Below are positions 1 through 8,118 of a DNA stretch of 64,000 nucleotides, piece after piece. The DNA lies in NCBI RefSeq assembly GCF_002838065.1, contig NZ_PIZU01000005.1, positions 1 to 64,000 on the forward strand, read 5' to 3'. Position numbers and translations under genes: made by a program. The first letter of the stretch is position 1; the number at the start of each line of letters is the position of its first letter. Source of the stretch: Mycobacterium hubeiense (GTDB lineage Bacteria; Actinomycetota; Actinomycetes; Mycobacteriales; Mycobacteriaceae). The notes under the pieces are model-generated. The model saw only the letters and a list, made by a program, of their open reading frames with translations. It made no database searches and had not been told where the DNA came from.

Positions 1-14
1 ACACAAAACGAGGT

Positions 15-317
15 GTGCACCAAACCCGGGATGCTTCACTCGCCGGCATGAAAGTGTTCCTGAGCGAAACGGGTGCCGAGGTCGGCTGTGACCACGAATC
101 ACACCCGCCGACCCTCGTCTTCATGACCCGCCGGCCTCTTGCCGAACTTCGCCACGTACTGGAGTGCCGCGGCGCGCTTTTCAGGGACGACGAGGTCGTG
201 GAAGGTTTCCCGGCCGATGGCGATGGAGTTCGCGCGGGCCGGAACGCAGAGTTTTTGTGGTTCTACGACCTGGACGGCAACAAGATGGAGTTCTGCCGAG
301 TCTTAAAGAAGAACTGA
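15..317 (+). CDS. VOC (glyoxalase/bleomycin-resistance) fold protein, 3' part
   Basis: This is the C-terminal portion of a small vicinal-oxygen-chelate type protein. The end reads FLWFYDLDGNKMEFCRV, which is the usual last strand of the fold, where the acidic residue in EFC would be the last metal ligand. The frame is open back to the window edge, so the true start may lie outside. GTG at 15 and ATG at 48 are the in-frame starts visible here. About 100 residues remain, compared with 120-140 for a typical single-domain member. Substrate cannot be told. It precedes a group of oxidoreductase and hydrolase genes on the same strand, so it is plausibly part of that catabolic set. Confidence 0.6.
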   Translation: MHQTRDASLAGMKVFLSETGAEVGCDHESHPPTLVFMTRRPLAELRHVLECRGALFRDDEVVEGFPADGDGVRAGRNAEFLWFYDLDGNKMEFCRVLKKN

Positions 318-368
318 CGCGCTATACGTCGGGCTGATAGCAGCAGCGATGCCTATGACACGAGAGGT

Positions 369-1196
369 TTGACCATTTTGGCGAAGAGCTTTCGGTTCGG
401 TGCGGCGTTGTCAACACTGAAATCCCGAGGGCAGTGGCGCGATGCTGTCCGACGTATAGAAGATCTCGGATACGACGTCTTGCAACTGCCCGACCATCTC
501 GTCACCCCTGCGCCCTTTCCCGCCTTGCTCGCCGCCGCAGAAGTCACGACGATGCGACTGAGCCCTTTTGTGCTCAACGCGGGTTTCTACAAGCCGGCGT
601 TGCTGGCCCGTGACATCGCCGCCGTTGATCTCCTGACCGACCATCGGCTCGAAGTGGGTTTGGGTGCTGGCTATGTGCGTGAAGAGTTTGAAGCCGCCGA
701 ACTTGAATTTCCAAGCCCACGAAGCCGTGTGGACCACCTCACCCATATGACCACCTATCTGCGTGAGCATGTGCCGACGGTGCCGATCATGATCGCCGGT
801 TCGGGCGACCGAGCGCTGACACTTGCCGCCACGCGGGCCGACATCGTCGGCATCAGCGGCAGCAGAACGAACAGCACGGCAGCCGACCCACTAGCTGACC
901 TGGTGGCTTTCATCAACGACAAAGCTGTCGACCGGTTTACGGGTCTGGAGCTGAATCTGATGTTCACCGCGATGCCGCACGACAGCAGCGGCGTTCCGAA
1001 GGTTTTGCGCACATCGGGCTTCGGCCAGGCGCTATCCCAAGAAGAAATACTCGCATCGCCAACAACGCTGGCCGGCTCGCCTCAAGATATGGCGGATACG
1101 TTGCGCCACTACAGCGAGGAGTACGGCATCACATACTTCAGCGTTCCTCAGCTGCATGCAGAAGCATTTAGCACGGTGATCGCGGAACTGCGCTGA
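369..1196 (+). CDS. F420-type LLM class oxidoreductase (TIGR03621-like)
   Basis: A luciferase-like monooxygenase fold protein of 275 residues, expected to use coenzyme F420 as in most actinobacterial relatives. The N-terminus FRFGAALSTLKSRGQW and the segment DLLTDHRLEVGLGAGYVREEF (about residues 87-107) are typical of the short LLM subfamily in TIGR03621. The start is uncertain: TTG at 369 has the GAGAGG sequence almost touching it, while TTG at 378 has the same GAGAGG about 10 nt upstream and may be the better choice. It lies 14 bp before an alpha/beta hydrolase on the same strand and is probably co-transcribed with it. The reaction is unknown. Confidence 0.8.
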   Translation: MTILAKSFRFGAALSTLKSRGQWRDAVRRIEDLGYDVLQLPDHLVTPAPFPALLAAAEVTTMRLSPFVLNAGFYKPALLARDIAAVDLLTDHRLEVGLGAGYVREEFEAAELEFPSPRSRVDHLTHMTTYLREHVPTVPIMIAGSGDRALTLAATRADIVGISGSRTNSTAADPLADLVAFINDKAVDRFTGLELNLMFTAMPHDSSGVPKVLRTSGFGQALSQEEILASPTTLAGSPQDMADTLRHYSEEYGITYFSVPQLHAEAFSTVIAELR

Positions 1197-1210
1197 GAGG
1201 TGGAGCAACA

Positions 1211-2179
1211 ATGCCCGAGTCGCTGACATTCGACGTCTCTGCCGCCGCGGGGAGCGGCGAGCAACTCACCCAGGAGGCGTGGATGTTTCTGCCCGAGCGG
1301 CCCGCCGACGCGCGTGCGGTGTTGCTGTGCCTCGCGGGCGGCACGTACGACAAGCACTACTGGCACATCGACATCGACGGTTATCCTGGGTACAGCTTCG
1401 GCGAGCATCTGGCTGACGCGGGGTTCGTCGTGATCGCCGTCGACCACCTGGGGATCGGCGAGAGTACAGACCCGGTTGCCTCCGGCCCGCTGGGCCTGGA
1501 GTTACTCGCGAGAGGCGACGCCGAGGTAGCGCGCCAGGTCCGAGAACGACTGCAATGTGGGGACTTACACCGCGACCTTCCGACGACGCTGCCGTTCGTG
1601 GGCGTCGGACACTCGATGGGCGCCTGTCTGACGACGATGGTGCAGGCCACGGCGCACCCATACGACGCCGTAGCGCTGTTGGGCTACGGTGTCCAAATCA
1701 CCAATGTGTACGACGAAGCCGCCGACGCTGAGGATTTGGAGGCGCGAATTCAGCAGACGATCGAAGTGTCCTGTCAGCTGACGGGGGCCCAGCCCACCGA
1801 CGTCCATACGTTCGCTCCCCGTGGTTATCTGGCCGACTTGTTCTACGCCGGTGAGGTTCCGCAAGACGTCGTCGACGCGGACACCGCTGTGCAGAGCCGT
1901 GTTCCGTTGCGCGCGGCGGCAGAGGTCACCACGCCCGGGTTCGTGGAAAGGTATGCGCCCCGCGTCGATGTTCCCGTCTTCCTCGCGTTCGGAGCAGCGG
2001 CCGACGTGTCGCCGAACCCATATGCAGAGCCCGCGAGCTACACCGCCTCAGCGGACGTGACCCTGTTCATCGTCCCGAATTCGGGGCACTGTCATAATTT
2101 TGCCAGCCATCGCGCACAGCTGTGGGATCGCATTGCGACGTGGGTGCCGACGGTCCTTCCGGTAGGGAGTGTGCAATGA
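1211..2179 (+). CDS. alpha/beta hydrolase
   Basis: A 322-residue alpha/beta hydrolase. The nucleophile elbow GHSMG puts the serine at about residue 135. The likely acid is the Asp in FGAAADVS and the likely base the His in PNSGHCHNF near the C-terminus. VDHLGIGES upstream fits the usual strand following the oxyanion region. A GGAG ribosome site lies 6 nt before ATG 1211. The stop overlaps the next start (ATGA at 2176-2179), so it is translationally coupled to the dehydrogenase that follows. Ester, lactone or C-C bond hydrolysis are all possible for this fold. Its context with LLM oxidoreductases suggests cleavage of an ester or lactone made by an oxygenase, which is inference. Confidence 0.85.
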   Translation: MPESLTFDVSAAAGSGEQLTQEAWMFLPERPADARAVLLCLAGGTYDKHYWHIDIDGYPGYSFGEHLADAGFVVIAVDHLGIGESTDPVASGPLGLELLARGDAEVARQVRERLQCGDLHRDLPTTLPFVGVGHSMGACLTTMVQATAHPYDAVALLGYGVQITNVYDEAADAEDLEARIQQTIEVSCQLTGAQPTDVHTFAPRGYLADLFYAGEVPQDVVDADTAVQSRVPLRAAAEVTTPGFVERYAPRVDVPVFLAFGAAADVSPNPYAEPASYTASADVTLFIVPNSGHCHNFASHRAQLWDRIATWVPTVLPVGSVQ

Positions 2180-3009
2180 CGAACACCGTTGGGTTCCTCG
2201 GCGCCGGACAGCTCGGCGAACCGATGGTCGAGCGGTTGCTCGGCGCCGGGCACGACGTACTGGTTTATGCCAGGCGCGATGAGGTTCGTCGTCGATTGGA
2301 AATCAAGGGCGCCGCGATGGCGGCCTCTGTGGCCGACCTTGCACGCGGCAGCGACGTCCTCATCTCATGCCTGTTCTCCGATGCACAGCTGCGCGAGACA
2401 GGGCTCGGGCCAGAGGGTTTCATCGCCAATGCGAAGCCCGGCGCGGTTTTCGTCTCGCATACCACCGGCAACCTCTCCACACTCGAAGCGCTGCGGGACA
2501 GTTCCGCCGCACCGCCGGTCATCCTCGACGCGCCCGTCAGCGGTACCGCCGACGACATCGCTGCGGGCAAGCTGACGGTGCTGCTCGGCGGGCCTGCTGA
2601 CGCCGTCGCGGCCGTGACGCCCATCCTGGCCGCGTACGCCGATCCCGTGGTGGCGACTGGCGAGCTCGGCAGTGCGTTGGCGCTCAAGCTGATCAACAAC
2701 CTGTTGTTTGCGGCAAACGCCCAATTGTTGGCCTCGGCAGCGCAATTGGGCGCCCAGCTGGGCATCGACCCGGACGTGCTGTTGTCTACCTTGCAAGTGT
2801 GCAGTGCCAACAGCAATGCAGCGGCGCACGCTCACCGCATCGGCGGGATGGACCGGTTCACCGAACTCGCCGGACCCTTCTTACGCAAGGATATTGCGGC
2901 CTGCCGCGAGGCCGCCGCCGAGTCGGGCGTCGACCTCGGCCTGCTGGAAACCGCCGTGCGCGACGGGCCGTTGGCGCTCTACGACGACCCCGCGGCAGGG
3001 GAGAACTGA
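2176..3009 (+). CDS. NAD(P)-dependent beta-hydroxyacid dehydrogenase family protein
   Basis: A 277-residue member of the 3-hydroxyisobutyrate / 6-phosphogluconate dehydrogenase family. The N-terminal Rossmann motif GFLGAGQLGEPMVERLL binds the dinucleotide. The substrate motif appears as DAPVSGTADDIAAGKL near residue 120. The family lysine lies in LALKLINNLL near residue 175. ATG 2176 is chosen over longer in-frame starts because it overlaps the hydrolase stop as ATGA and follows GTAGGGAGTG. It is the third gene of a forward operon (LLM, hydrolase, dehydrogenase). It probably oxidises a beta-hydroxy acid or the reverse. Imine reductases share this architecture, so that alternative is open. Confidence 0.85.
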   Translation: MTNTVGFLGAGQLGEPMVERLLGAGHDVLVYARRDEVRRRLEIKGAAMAASVADLARGSDVLISCLFSDAQLRETGLGPEGFIANAKPGAVFVSHTTGNLSTLEALRDSSAAPPVILDAPVSGTADDIAAGKLTVLLGGPADAVAAVTPILAAYADPVVATGELGSALALKLINNLLFAANAQLLASAAQLGAQLGIDPDVLLSTLQVCSANSNAAAHAHRIGGMDRFTELAGPFLRKDIAACREAAAESGVDLGLLETAVRDGPLALYDDPAAGEN

Positions 3010-3014
3010 CTTCG

Positions 3015-4100
3015 TCAGAGCTCGTCGAGGTAGCGCTCCACCAATGCGACCGACGTCTGTGGATAGCTCATCGCGGTCGGGGCGTCCAATCCGTCGCGCA
3101 CCAGTAGCCGGGCGAGCCGGTTGTTGATCAGCGACAGCACGAACGCGGCCACCAACTGGTAGTAGACGATGTCGCCCGTCAACGTCCCGCCGAACTCGAG
3201 GTAGCGCCTGACGAATTCGTCGTCGTCCGGGATGCCCGCTAGCCGGGTGAACCCCAAGGCCTCGCACAGAAAGCGCTCGAACATCAGCCACCAACCGAGG
3301 TCGATGTCCGGTGGCCCGGTGGTCGCGGTCTCCCAGTCGAAGAGCGCCACCACCGACAGGTCGTCGCCGAAACACATGTTGCCGACTCGCGCGTCGCCCC
3401 ACACGACCGTCTCGGCGTCGGTGTCGGGCGCGCGGTCACGTATTGTCCGCAGCGCATGCGCGAGCGTGTCAGCACCGACCGCCAGGTCGTCACGGCACCA
3501 GTCGTACCAGCCGCTGAGTTTGTCGAGGTAGCGCTGCAGCGCCGTGCCATCGGCGTCGCCCCCGCCGCGGAGGAACCGCAACGTGTCGGCGTCGCGCACC
3601 CGGTGTAGAGCCACCAGCGCACGTAAACCGTTGTCGCACAGCAGTTCCCGTTGTGATGCGGTCAGCTCGACCGTCCAGCCCCGCTTGTGCCAACTCGGGA
3701 CGTCCGACGGTGTGCGCCCCCGCACCCGGCGCATCACATAGAACGGCGATCCCAAGATCGCCGCGTCGCGTTCGATGCCGACGATTTCCGGTACTGGAAT
3801 ACCCTGGGCGCCAAGCCTTTGCATCACCTCGGCCTGCCGTGGCGCGTCGGGCCCGGTGAACAACTGGTGGTCGTCGGCCTGCGTGCGCAATACCAGCTCC
3901 TCGGCGTGGTGCGCGCCGGATTCGTCGGTCCACGTGGCGGCGAAGAACACGGTCTTTCCCGAATAGCCTGCCGCGGGCGCGCTGAACTCGGAGATGTCGA
4001 AGGCGTTCGCGCCTGAGGGTGCCAGCCGGGGAGGCAGCCAGGCACGCAGCACCTCGTCCACCCGCTCGCCGACGTCGCCGCGCGCCGATGAATACGCCAT
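3015..4100 (-). CDS. APH-fold phosphotransferase, acyl-CoA kinase type
   Basis: A 361-residue aminoglycoside-phosphotransferase-fold kinase (PF01636 type). The catalytic loop reads WGDARVGN, with the usual His of HGDxxxxN replaced by Trp, a change common in actinobacterial members. The metal-binding motif follows as LFDWETATTGPPDIDLGWW. Proteins of this group lie beside acyl-CoA dehydrogenases. LvaA of Pseudomonas putida and the kinase domain of mammalian ACAD10/11 phosphorylate 4-hydroxyacyl-CoAs so that the oxygen can be eliminated, and I infer a similar role here. ATG 4100 follows GGAAGGAGAC. It is divergent from the LLM gene at 4163 and shares with it a palindromic operator at 4120-4133. 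It converges on the dehydrogenase at 3009 with a 5-bp gap. Confidence 0.8.
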   Translation of the reverse strand: MAYSSARGDVGERVDEVLRAWLPPRLAPSGANAFDISEFSAPAAGYSGKTVFFAATWTDESGAHHAEELVLRTQADDHQLFTGPDAPRQAEVMQRLGAQGIPVPEIVGIERDAAILGSPFYVMRRVRGRTPSDVPSWHKRGWTVELTASQRELLCDNGLRALVALHRVRDADTLRFLRGGGDADGTALQRYLDKLSGWYDWCRDDLAVGADTLAHALRTIRDRAPDTDAETVVWGDARVGNMCFGDDLSVVALFDWETATTGPPDIDLGWWLMFERFLCEALGFTRLAGIPDDDEFVRRYLEFGGTLTGDIVYYQLVAAFVLSLINNRLARLLVRDGLDAPTAMSYPQTSVALVERYLDEL

Positions 4101-4119
4101 CAGTCTCCTTCCATGAGTT

Positions 4120-4133
4120 GAACACTACTGTCA
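4120..4133. promoter_or_regulatory. type A TetR-like operator (site 1)
   Basis: The 14-bp sequence GAACACTACTGTCA lies between the divergent kinase (start 4100) and LLM gene. It matches the 14-bp palindrome seen at 9492 (TAACATTAGTGTCA) at 11 of 14 bases. One half-site, TGACAGTA read on the minus strand, is strong and the other is weaker. It is the least symmetrical of the four type A sites. Binding by the tandem TetR protein encoded at 14286 is inferred, not shown. Confidence 0.45.
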
Positions 4134-4162
4134 GAATATGCGGTGTGGATGGTGGCCAGACT

Positions 4163-5206
4163 GTGAGTGTCGCGCTCGGCGCCTACGTGCTCCCCGGCCG
4201 CGTCACCGACCCCGGCGCCGCCATCGGCCAGGCTCAAGCCGCCGAGCGGCTCGGTCTGCGCACGGTGTGGCTGAGCGAGCGGTGGGGCACCAAGGACCTC
4301 GGCGTTCTGGCGGGCGCGATCAGCCAAGTCACCTCGAGCGTCCGAATCGCCTCAGGCATCACGCATTTGCAGTCGCGCCATCCTGCGCTGCTTGCGTCGT
4401 TGGCGATGACGGCTCAGGCACTCTCGGGCGGGCGGTTCATTCTCGGCGTCGGACGCTCGGTCGACGCCATGTGGAGAGCCGTGGGGCTACCGCGGTCCAC
4501 CAACGCCTTGATCGTCGACCACGCCGACATCTTCCGGCGCCTGTGTCGTGGGGAGAGGGTCCGCTACGACGGCCCCGCGGGCACCTACCCGTCGCTTCGG
4601 CTCAACGACATTCCCGATCAACCGGTGCCGCCGCTGGTCTTCGCGGCGATCGGCCCCAAGGGGCTGGAGCTTGCGGGTCGCCACTTCGACGGGGTGCTGT
4701 TGCATCCGTTCCTCACCCCGGCCGCCGTGCGGCGGTCAGTCGAGCACGTGCGCGAGGCAGAACGCGCGGTGGGCCGACCGAGGGGCAGCGTGCGGGTGTA
4801 CGCCACCGTCGTTACGGCTTGCGAGCTTGATGCCGACGAGGAGCTCGCCGTGGTCGGGGCGCGGGCAGTGACCTATTACCAGATTCCCGGCTTCGGAGAA
4901 CGGTTGGCGGCGGTCAACGGCTGGGATCCGGAACCGTTGACGCGGTTGCGATCTCATCCGTTGCTGGCCGGCATCAGGGGCGCGGCGGACTCCGTGCTCA
5001 GCCGCGAAGAACTCGTCGAGGTGGCGTCGGTATTGCCGGCGGCCTGGACCGGCGAGGCGGCGGCGGTCGGAACGGTGTGCGCCTGCGGTTCGATGTTCGG
5101 ACGCTACCGCGAGGCGGGAGCTGACGAGCTGGTGTTGCACGGCACCACACCCGATCGGCTGGGACCGCTGGTGTCGGCTCACTGCCGAATTGATCAAGAT
5201 GGCTAA
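4163..5206 (+). CDS. F420-type LLM class oxidoreductase (TIGR03857-like)
   Basis: A 347-residue luciferase-like oxidoreductase with the TIGR03857-type N-terminus GAYVLPGRVTDP, then AAERLGLRTVWLSERWGTKD. A GRFILGVGRS segment forms the usual cofactor-binding region. F420 use is expected from the family. The open frame extends upstream to 4019, but that part overlaps the divergent kinase gene. GTG 4163 fits the family N-terminus and GTG 4145 is the alternative. It is divergent from the kinase and probably under the same type A operator. It ends before a repeat-containing convergent gap. Its substrate is not known. Confidence 0.8.
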   Translation: MSVALGAYVLPGRVTDPGAAIGQAQAAERLGLRTVWLSERWGTKDLGVLAGAISQVTSSVRIASGITHLQSRHPALLASLAMTAQALSGGRFILGVGRSVDAMWRAVGLPRSTNALIVDHADIFRRLCRGERVRYDGPAGTYPSLRLNDIPDQPVPPLVFAAIGPKGLELAGRHFDGVLLHPFLTPAAVRRSVEHVREAERAVGRPRGSVRVYATVVTACELDADEELAVVGARAVTYYQIPGFGERLAAVNGWDPEPLTRLRSHPLLAGIRGAADSVLSREELVEVASVLPAAWTGEAAAVGTVCACGSMFGRYREAGADELVLHGTTPDRLGPLVSAHCRIDQDG

Positions 5207-5257
5207 ATATTGATCGGCAGCGCGTCGAGATTTCGCGTCGAGTATGAGCTGGGTGTA

Positions 5258-5358
5258 TCGAGTGTGCTTGTGCTGCGGAGTGTTTCGTGAAAATGGATGG
5301 TGAGGGCACACTCGACGCTGTGAACGCACACTCGAAGTGGTTAATGCACACTCAAAGC
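5258..5358. repeat. intergenic repeat element with three GCACACTC copies at 20-bp period
   Basis: The gap between convergent genes (5206 and 5380) holds GCACACTC at 5306-5313, 5326-5333 and 5346-5353, each exactly 20 bp apart. The reverse complement GAGTGTGC occurs at 5260-5267, so TCGAGTGTGC (5258-5267) and GCACACTCGA (5306-5315) can pair as an inverted repeat. The words GTGTGAAC/GTGAAC and CGTCGA recur in the other intergenic repeats at 10624 and 44102. It may act as a bidirectional transcription end or be a small dispersed element. Confidence 0.6.
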
Positions 5359-5379
5359 GTCGCACCGAGAATTTGACCG

Positions 5380-5961
5380 TCAATGCGACCGGACGCCGAA
5401 GTCGATGTCGGCAATGCTTTCGAATGGTGTGAAGCCGTCCTTGCCCAACCATGACGGCTTGGCCCGGTGACCCGGCTGGGGGCGGGCCCAGTCGACCCAC
5501 GGCCCCCAATCCTCGCGCCGCAGTTTCTGTTCCAACGTCTGCGGGTACTTCTTCGCGGCCGCGCTGTAGCGTTGCGCGAACCTCTTCATCTCGGGCAACA
5601 ACCAGACATCCTCCTCGGACCGCCACTTTCCGCCGCCGGCGTACTCGATGAATTGGTAGGACGGGAAGTCGATGGGAGCTCCGCCGGGCTCCGGGTTGTC
5701 GGCGCGGTTGAAGACCTTGTAGGCGACGCGCGTCCCGTCGACGACGTACCAAATGAGCGGGCTGTAGACCTGAGGCGCGGCCCCCATCGTGCCCTCGAGG
5801 AACCTGGTGATTTCGTCAGGGCCGGTGAAGGTTCCGTAGAAGTGGTCGAAGTAGGTCGCGTCGTCGGTGAACAAGTACGCCCATGCCTGCCAGTCCTCGA
5901 GCACGGGACCAGTCATGAAGTAGCGCCGGAACTCCCGCTCGACTTCTTCGACGTCTGCCAT
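5380..5961 (-). CDS. SnoaL/NTF2-like family protein
   Basis: A 193-residue protein with an N-terminal NTF2-like (SnoaL) domain: EREFRRYFMTGPVLEDWQAW, then LFTDDATYFDHFYGTFTGPDEI and later an FIEYAGGGKW strand. The fold includes steroid isomerases, cyclases and dehydratases. ATG 5961 was chosen because GGGAGG stands about 8 nt upstream and the protein then begins at the family helix. The longer open frame to 6087 overlaps the upstream SDR. It is the last gene of a five-gene reverse operon (P450, hydratase, DUF35, SDR, this gene), so it likely isomerises or dehydrates an intermediate of that pathway. Confidence 0.75.
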   Translation of the reverse strand: MADVEEVEREFRRYFMTGPVLEDWQAWAYLFTDDATYFDHFYGTFTGPDEITRFLEGTMGAAPQVYSPLIWYVVDGTRVAYKVFNRADNPEPGGAPIDFPSYQFIEYAGGGKWRSEEDVWLLPEMKRFAQRYSAAAKKYPQTLEQKLRREDWGPWVDWARPQPGHRAKPSWLGKDGFTPFESIADIDFGVRSH

Positions 5962-5966
5962 GGTGG

Positions 5967-6890
5967 TCACCCTCCCAGTCGTAGGCCCGCGTTGCGGGTG
6001 CCGAATATGTCGGTGGCCATGATCCCGCCGAGTTTGTCTGCATCCCAACGCTTCTGTCCGTTCGAGACCGACGCCACCGGATGCCATCCCTTGAGCAGCT
6101 GGAGGTGTTCGCCCATGGCCCGGATTACCTGCCCGCTGATGTGTCCGGCCTCTGGGCTGGCCAGCCAGGCCACCACCGGTGAGCCCAGCGACGGGTCCTT
6201 GGGGTCGAACTCGTCCTCGGCGCGCTCGTCGGGCTCGATGGGCGCCTCGGCCCCTGGCATCGACGCGGACATGCGGGTACGTCCGCCCGGGCTGATGACA
6301 TTCACCGTCGCACCGATCGACGCGAGCTCCAGGCTCAGGGTCTGGGTCAGTCCGACGATCGCGGCCTTGGCGGCGCTGTAGTTCGTCTGCCCGAAGTGGC
6401 CGTGCAATCCAGCTCCGGAGGTGGTGTTAATGATGCGGCCGTAGACCTTTGCGCCGGATTCCTTTGCTTCCGTTCGCCATTTGCGCGCGACGGCGCGGCT
6501 GGTGAGCCAGCTACCGCGGACGTGCACCCGCATCACCAGGTCGAAGTCGTCGACGGTCATGTTCCAGATTGCCTTGTCGCGCACGATGCCTGCGTTGTTG
6601 ACGACGATGTCCAAGCGGCCCAGCTGTGAGTAGGCGCGTTCGACGGCGAGGTCCACCTGCTCCTCGTCGCCCACGTCGCTGAAGTCCGAAACCGCCTTTC
6701 CGCCGCGGCTTTCGATGATCGCCACCACCTCGTCGGCGACCTTGCCGGTGCCCTCGCCGGACAGGCTGGTGCCCAGGTCGTTGACGATCACGGTGGCGCC
6801 GTGCTTGGCCAGTTCGAGTGCGTGCCCGCGGCCGATGCCGTGGCCAGCGCCGGTCACCAGCGCGACTTTGCCGTCGAGCAGTCTGGTCAT
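5967..6890 (-). CDS. SDR oxidoreductase, MFE-2 hydroxyacyl-CoA dehydrogenase type
   Basis: A 307-residue short-chain dehydrogenase. The cofactor motif VTGAGHGIGRGHALELA is near residue 15, NNAG near 95, and the catalytic Ser/Tyr/Lys fall in TTSGAGLHGHFGQTNYSAAK. The insert NDLGTSLSGEGTG after the second strand is the hallmark of the 3-hydroxyacyl-CoA dehydrogenase domain of peroxisomal multifunctional enzyme 2, so oxidation of a 3-hydroxyacyl-CoA is the best guess. Its start overlaps the DUF35 gene stop by 4 bp and it is followed 5 bp later by the SnoaL-like gene. The length is somewhat over that of a minimal SDR, with an acidic loop (EPDERAEDEFDPKDP) before the last helix. Confidence 0.85.
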   Translation of the reverse strand: MTRLLDGKVALVTGAGHGIGRGHALELAKHGATVIVNDLGTSLSGEGTGKVADEVVAIIESRGGKAVSDFSDVGDEEQVDLAVERAYSQLGRLDIVVNNAGIVRDKAIWNMTVDDFDLVMRVHVRGSWLTSRAVARKWRTEAKESGAKVYGRIINTTSGAGLHGHFGQTNYSAAKAAIVGLTQTLSLELASIGATVNVISPGGRTRMSASMPGAEAPIEPDERAEDEFDPKDPSLGSPVVAWLASPEAGHISGQVIRAMGEHLQLLKGWHPVASVSNGQKRWDADKLGGIMATDIFGTRNAGLRLGG

Positions 6891-7324
6891 CGGTTCTCCT
6901 CGCTAGGTGTGAACACCGTCAAGTAGGGGCACTCGGGGTCGTTCTCGTCGACTGGGCGGAAGGCCGCGGCAACCGGCATTCCGACCCGAAGACCACCGGG
7001 GTCCGCGCCCTCGATGGTTGTCATCAGTCGCGGACCCTCGTCGAGTTCGACGATCGCCGCGACGTAGGGCAACCGGTCTTTGAACGGAGCCAGGTCATTC
7101 ACGTACACCGTTGAGTACGTGTAGAGCGTCCCAGTTCCCTTGGCCTGAACCGGGTGCACGTCCTCGCTCCAGCAGTACGGACAGAACGGCCGTGGGTAGT
7201 GATGGACCTTGCCGCAAGCCGTGCATTCAGCGATCAGCAGCCGCCCCTGCCTGGCGGCCTCCCAGTACGGTTCACTGGCGGAATCGATGGTGGGAATGTC
7301 TGCGCGTGCCACCGCCGTCACCAC
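6887..7324 (-). CDS. Zn-ribbon OB-fold protein (DUF35)
   Basis: A 145-residue DUF35 protein with an N-terminal rubredoxin-like zinc ribbon, CTACG then CPYC (about residues 35-55), followed by an acyl-CoA-binding OB fold starting GTGTLYTYSTVYV. Such proteins pair with thiolase-fold enzymes, for example ChsH2 with Ltp2 in mycobacterial sterol degradation, and assist substrate handling. No thiolase lies in this operon. The nearest is the Ltp2-like gene at 32701, which has its own DUF35 neighbour. It overlaps the hydratase stop by 7 bp and the SDR start by 4 bp. The start is taken as GTG 7324, and a nearby in-frame GTG is also possible. Confidence 0.85.
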   Translation of the reverse strand: MVTAVARADIPTIDSASEPYWEAARQGRLLIAECTACGKVHHYPRPFCPYCWSEDVHPVQAKGTGTLYTYSTVYVNDLAPFKDRLPYVAAIVELDEGPRLMTTIEGADPGGLRVGMPVAAAFRPVDENDPECPYLTVFTPSEENR

Positions 7325-8118
7325 CCGGTGAACTTGGTCGGACGCTTCTCCATGAACGCTTGCACGCCCTCCTTGGAGTCCTGCGCGTAGGACTGGATCT
7401 CCTGGGCCATCGCCTCGGCGACGAATGCGCCGGACCGGTCGGTGTCGGGGGAGTCGTTGAGCAACCGCTTGGTGAATGCGATCGCGGAGGTCGCCGCCTC
7501 CGCGAGCCGCATGGCGAAGTCGGCCACCGTGGCGTCGAACTCGTCGGCGTCCACCACCCGGTTCACCAGCCCCAGCGTCAACGCCTCAGTGGCCGAGAGC
7601 TTTTCCCCGAAGAACGCCAACTCCTTGGCCTTCTGCATTCCGATGCGCCGGGGCAGCAGGTAGCAGCCCCCGCCGTCGACCACCAGTCCGCGCTTGACGA
7701 AAGACTCTGCGAAGTAGGCATTTTGGGTGGCGATCACCAGGTCGGACGCATACACGAGGTGTGCTCCAAGCCCCGTCGCCGCGCCGTGCACCGCGGCGAT
7801 CACCGGCTTGTTGCAGTCCAGCACGGCCGCGACCAACTTCTGTGCGCCGTTCATGATGCGCCGAGTCGGCTCCAGCACCCGCTTCTCGCCAAGCGCTCGT
7901 CGGTCGGCCAGTGCGCCCACGTCAGCGCCCGAGCAGAAGTGCTTGCCGTTGGCGCGTAAGACAACCACCCGCACCTTCTCCTCGGTGTCGGCGGCTTCCA
8001 GCAGCGCGATGAGCGTGTTGCGGTCCTCTGGCCGGACCGCGTTGGCGGCGTCGGGCCGGTTCAGGGTGATCGTCATGACTCCGTCCGCGACGTCGGACAG
8101 TACCGCTGCCTCACTCAT
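7318..8118 (-). CDS. enoyl-CoA hydratase/isomerase family protein
   Basis: A 266-residue crotonase-fold protein. The oxyanion-hole segments are ANGKHFCSGADVGAL (about residues 55-70) and VHGAATGLGAHLVYASDLVIA (about 105-125). The second catalytic acidic position of classic enoyl-CoA hydratases aligns with KRGLVVDGGGCYLLPRRIG, where an Asp is present. Hydration or isomerisation of an unsaturated acyl-CoA is expected. It is translationally coupled on both sides (4-bp overlap with the P450 upstream, 7-bp overlap with DUF35 downstream). Other crotonase activities, such as thioester or ring hydrolysis, cannot be excluded. Confidence 0.88.
   Translation of the reverse strand: MSEAAVLSDVADGVMTITLNRPDAANAVRPEDRNTLIALLEAADTEEKVRVVVLRANGKHFCSGADVGALADRRALGEKRVLEPTRRIMNGAQKLVAAVLDCNKPVIAAVHGAATGLGAHLVYASDLVIATQNAYFAESFVKRGLVVDGGGCYLLPRRIGMQKAKELAFFGEKLSATEALTLGLVNRVVDADEFDATVADFAMRLAEAATSAIAFTKRLLNDSPDTDRSGAFVAEAMAQEIQSYAQDSKEGVQAFMEKRPTKFTGW

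Noticed and set aside
4019..4162. An upstream extension of the LLM gene to 4019
   Set aside because: It would overlap the divergent kinase and the operator, and the family N-terminus begins at about 4163.
5306..5353. The three GCACACTC copies as a CRISPR array
   Set aside because: The repeats are 8-10 bp with about 12-bp spacers, far too short, and no cas gene is present.
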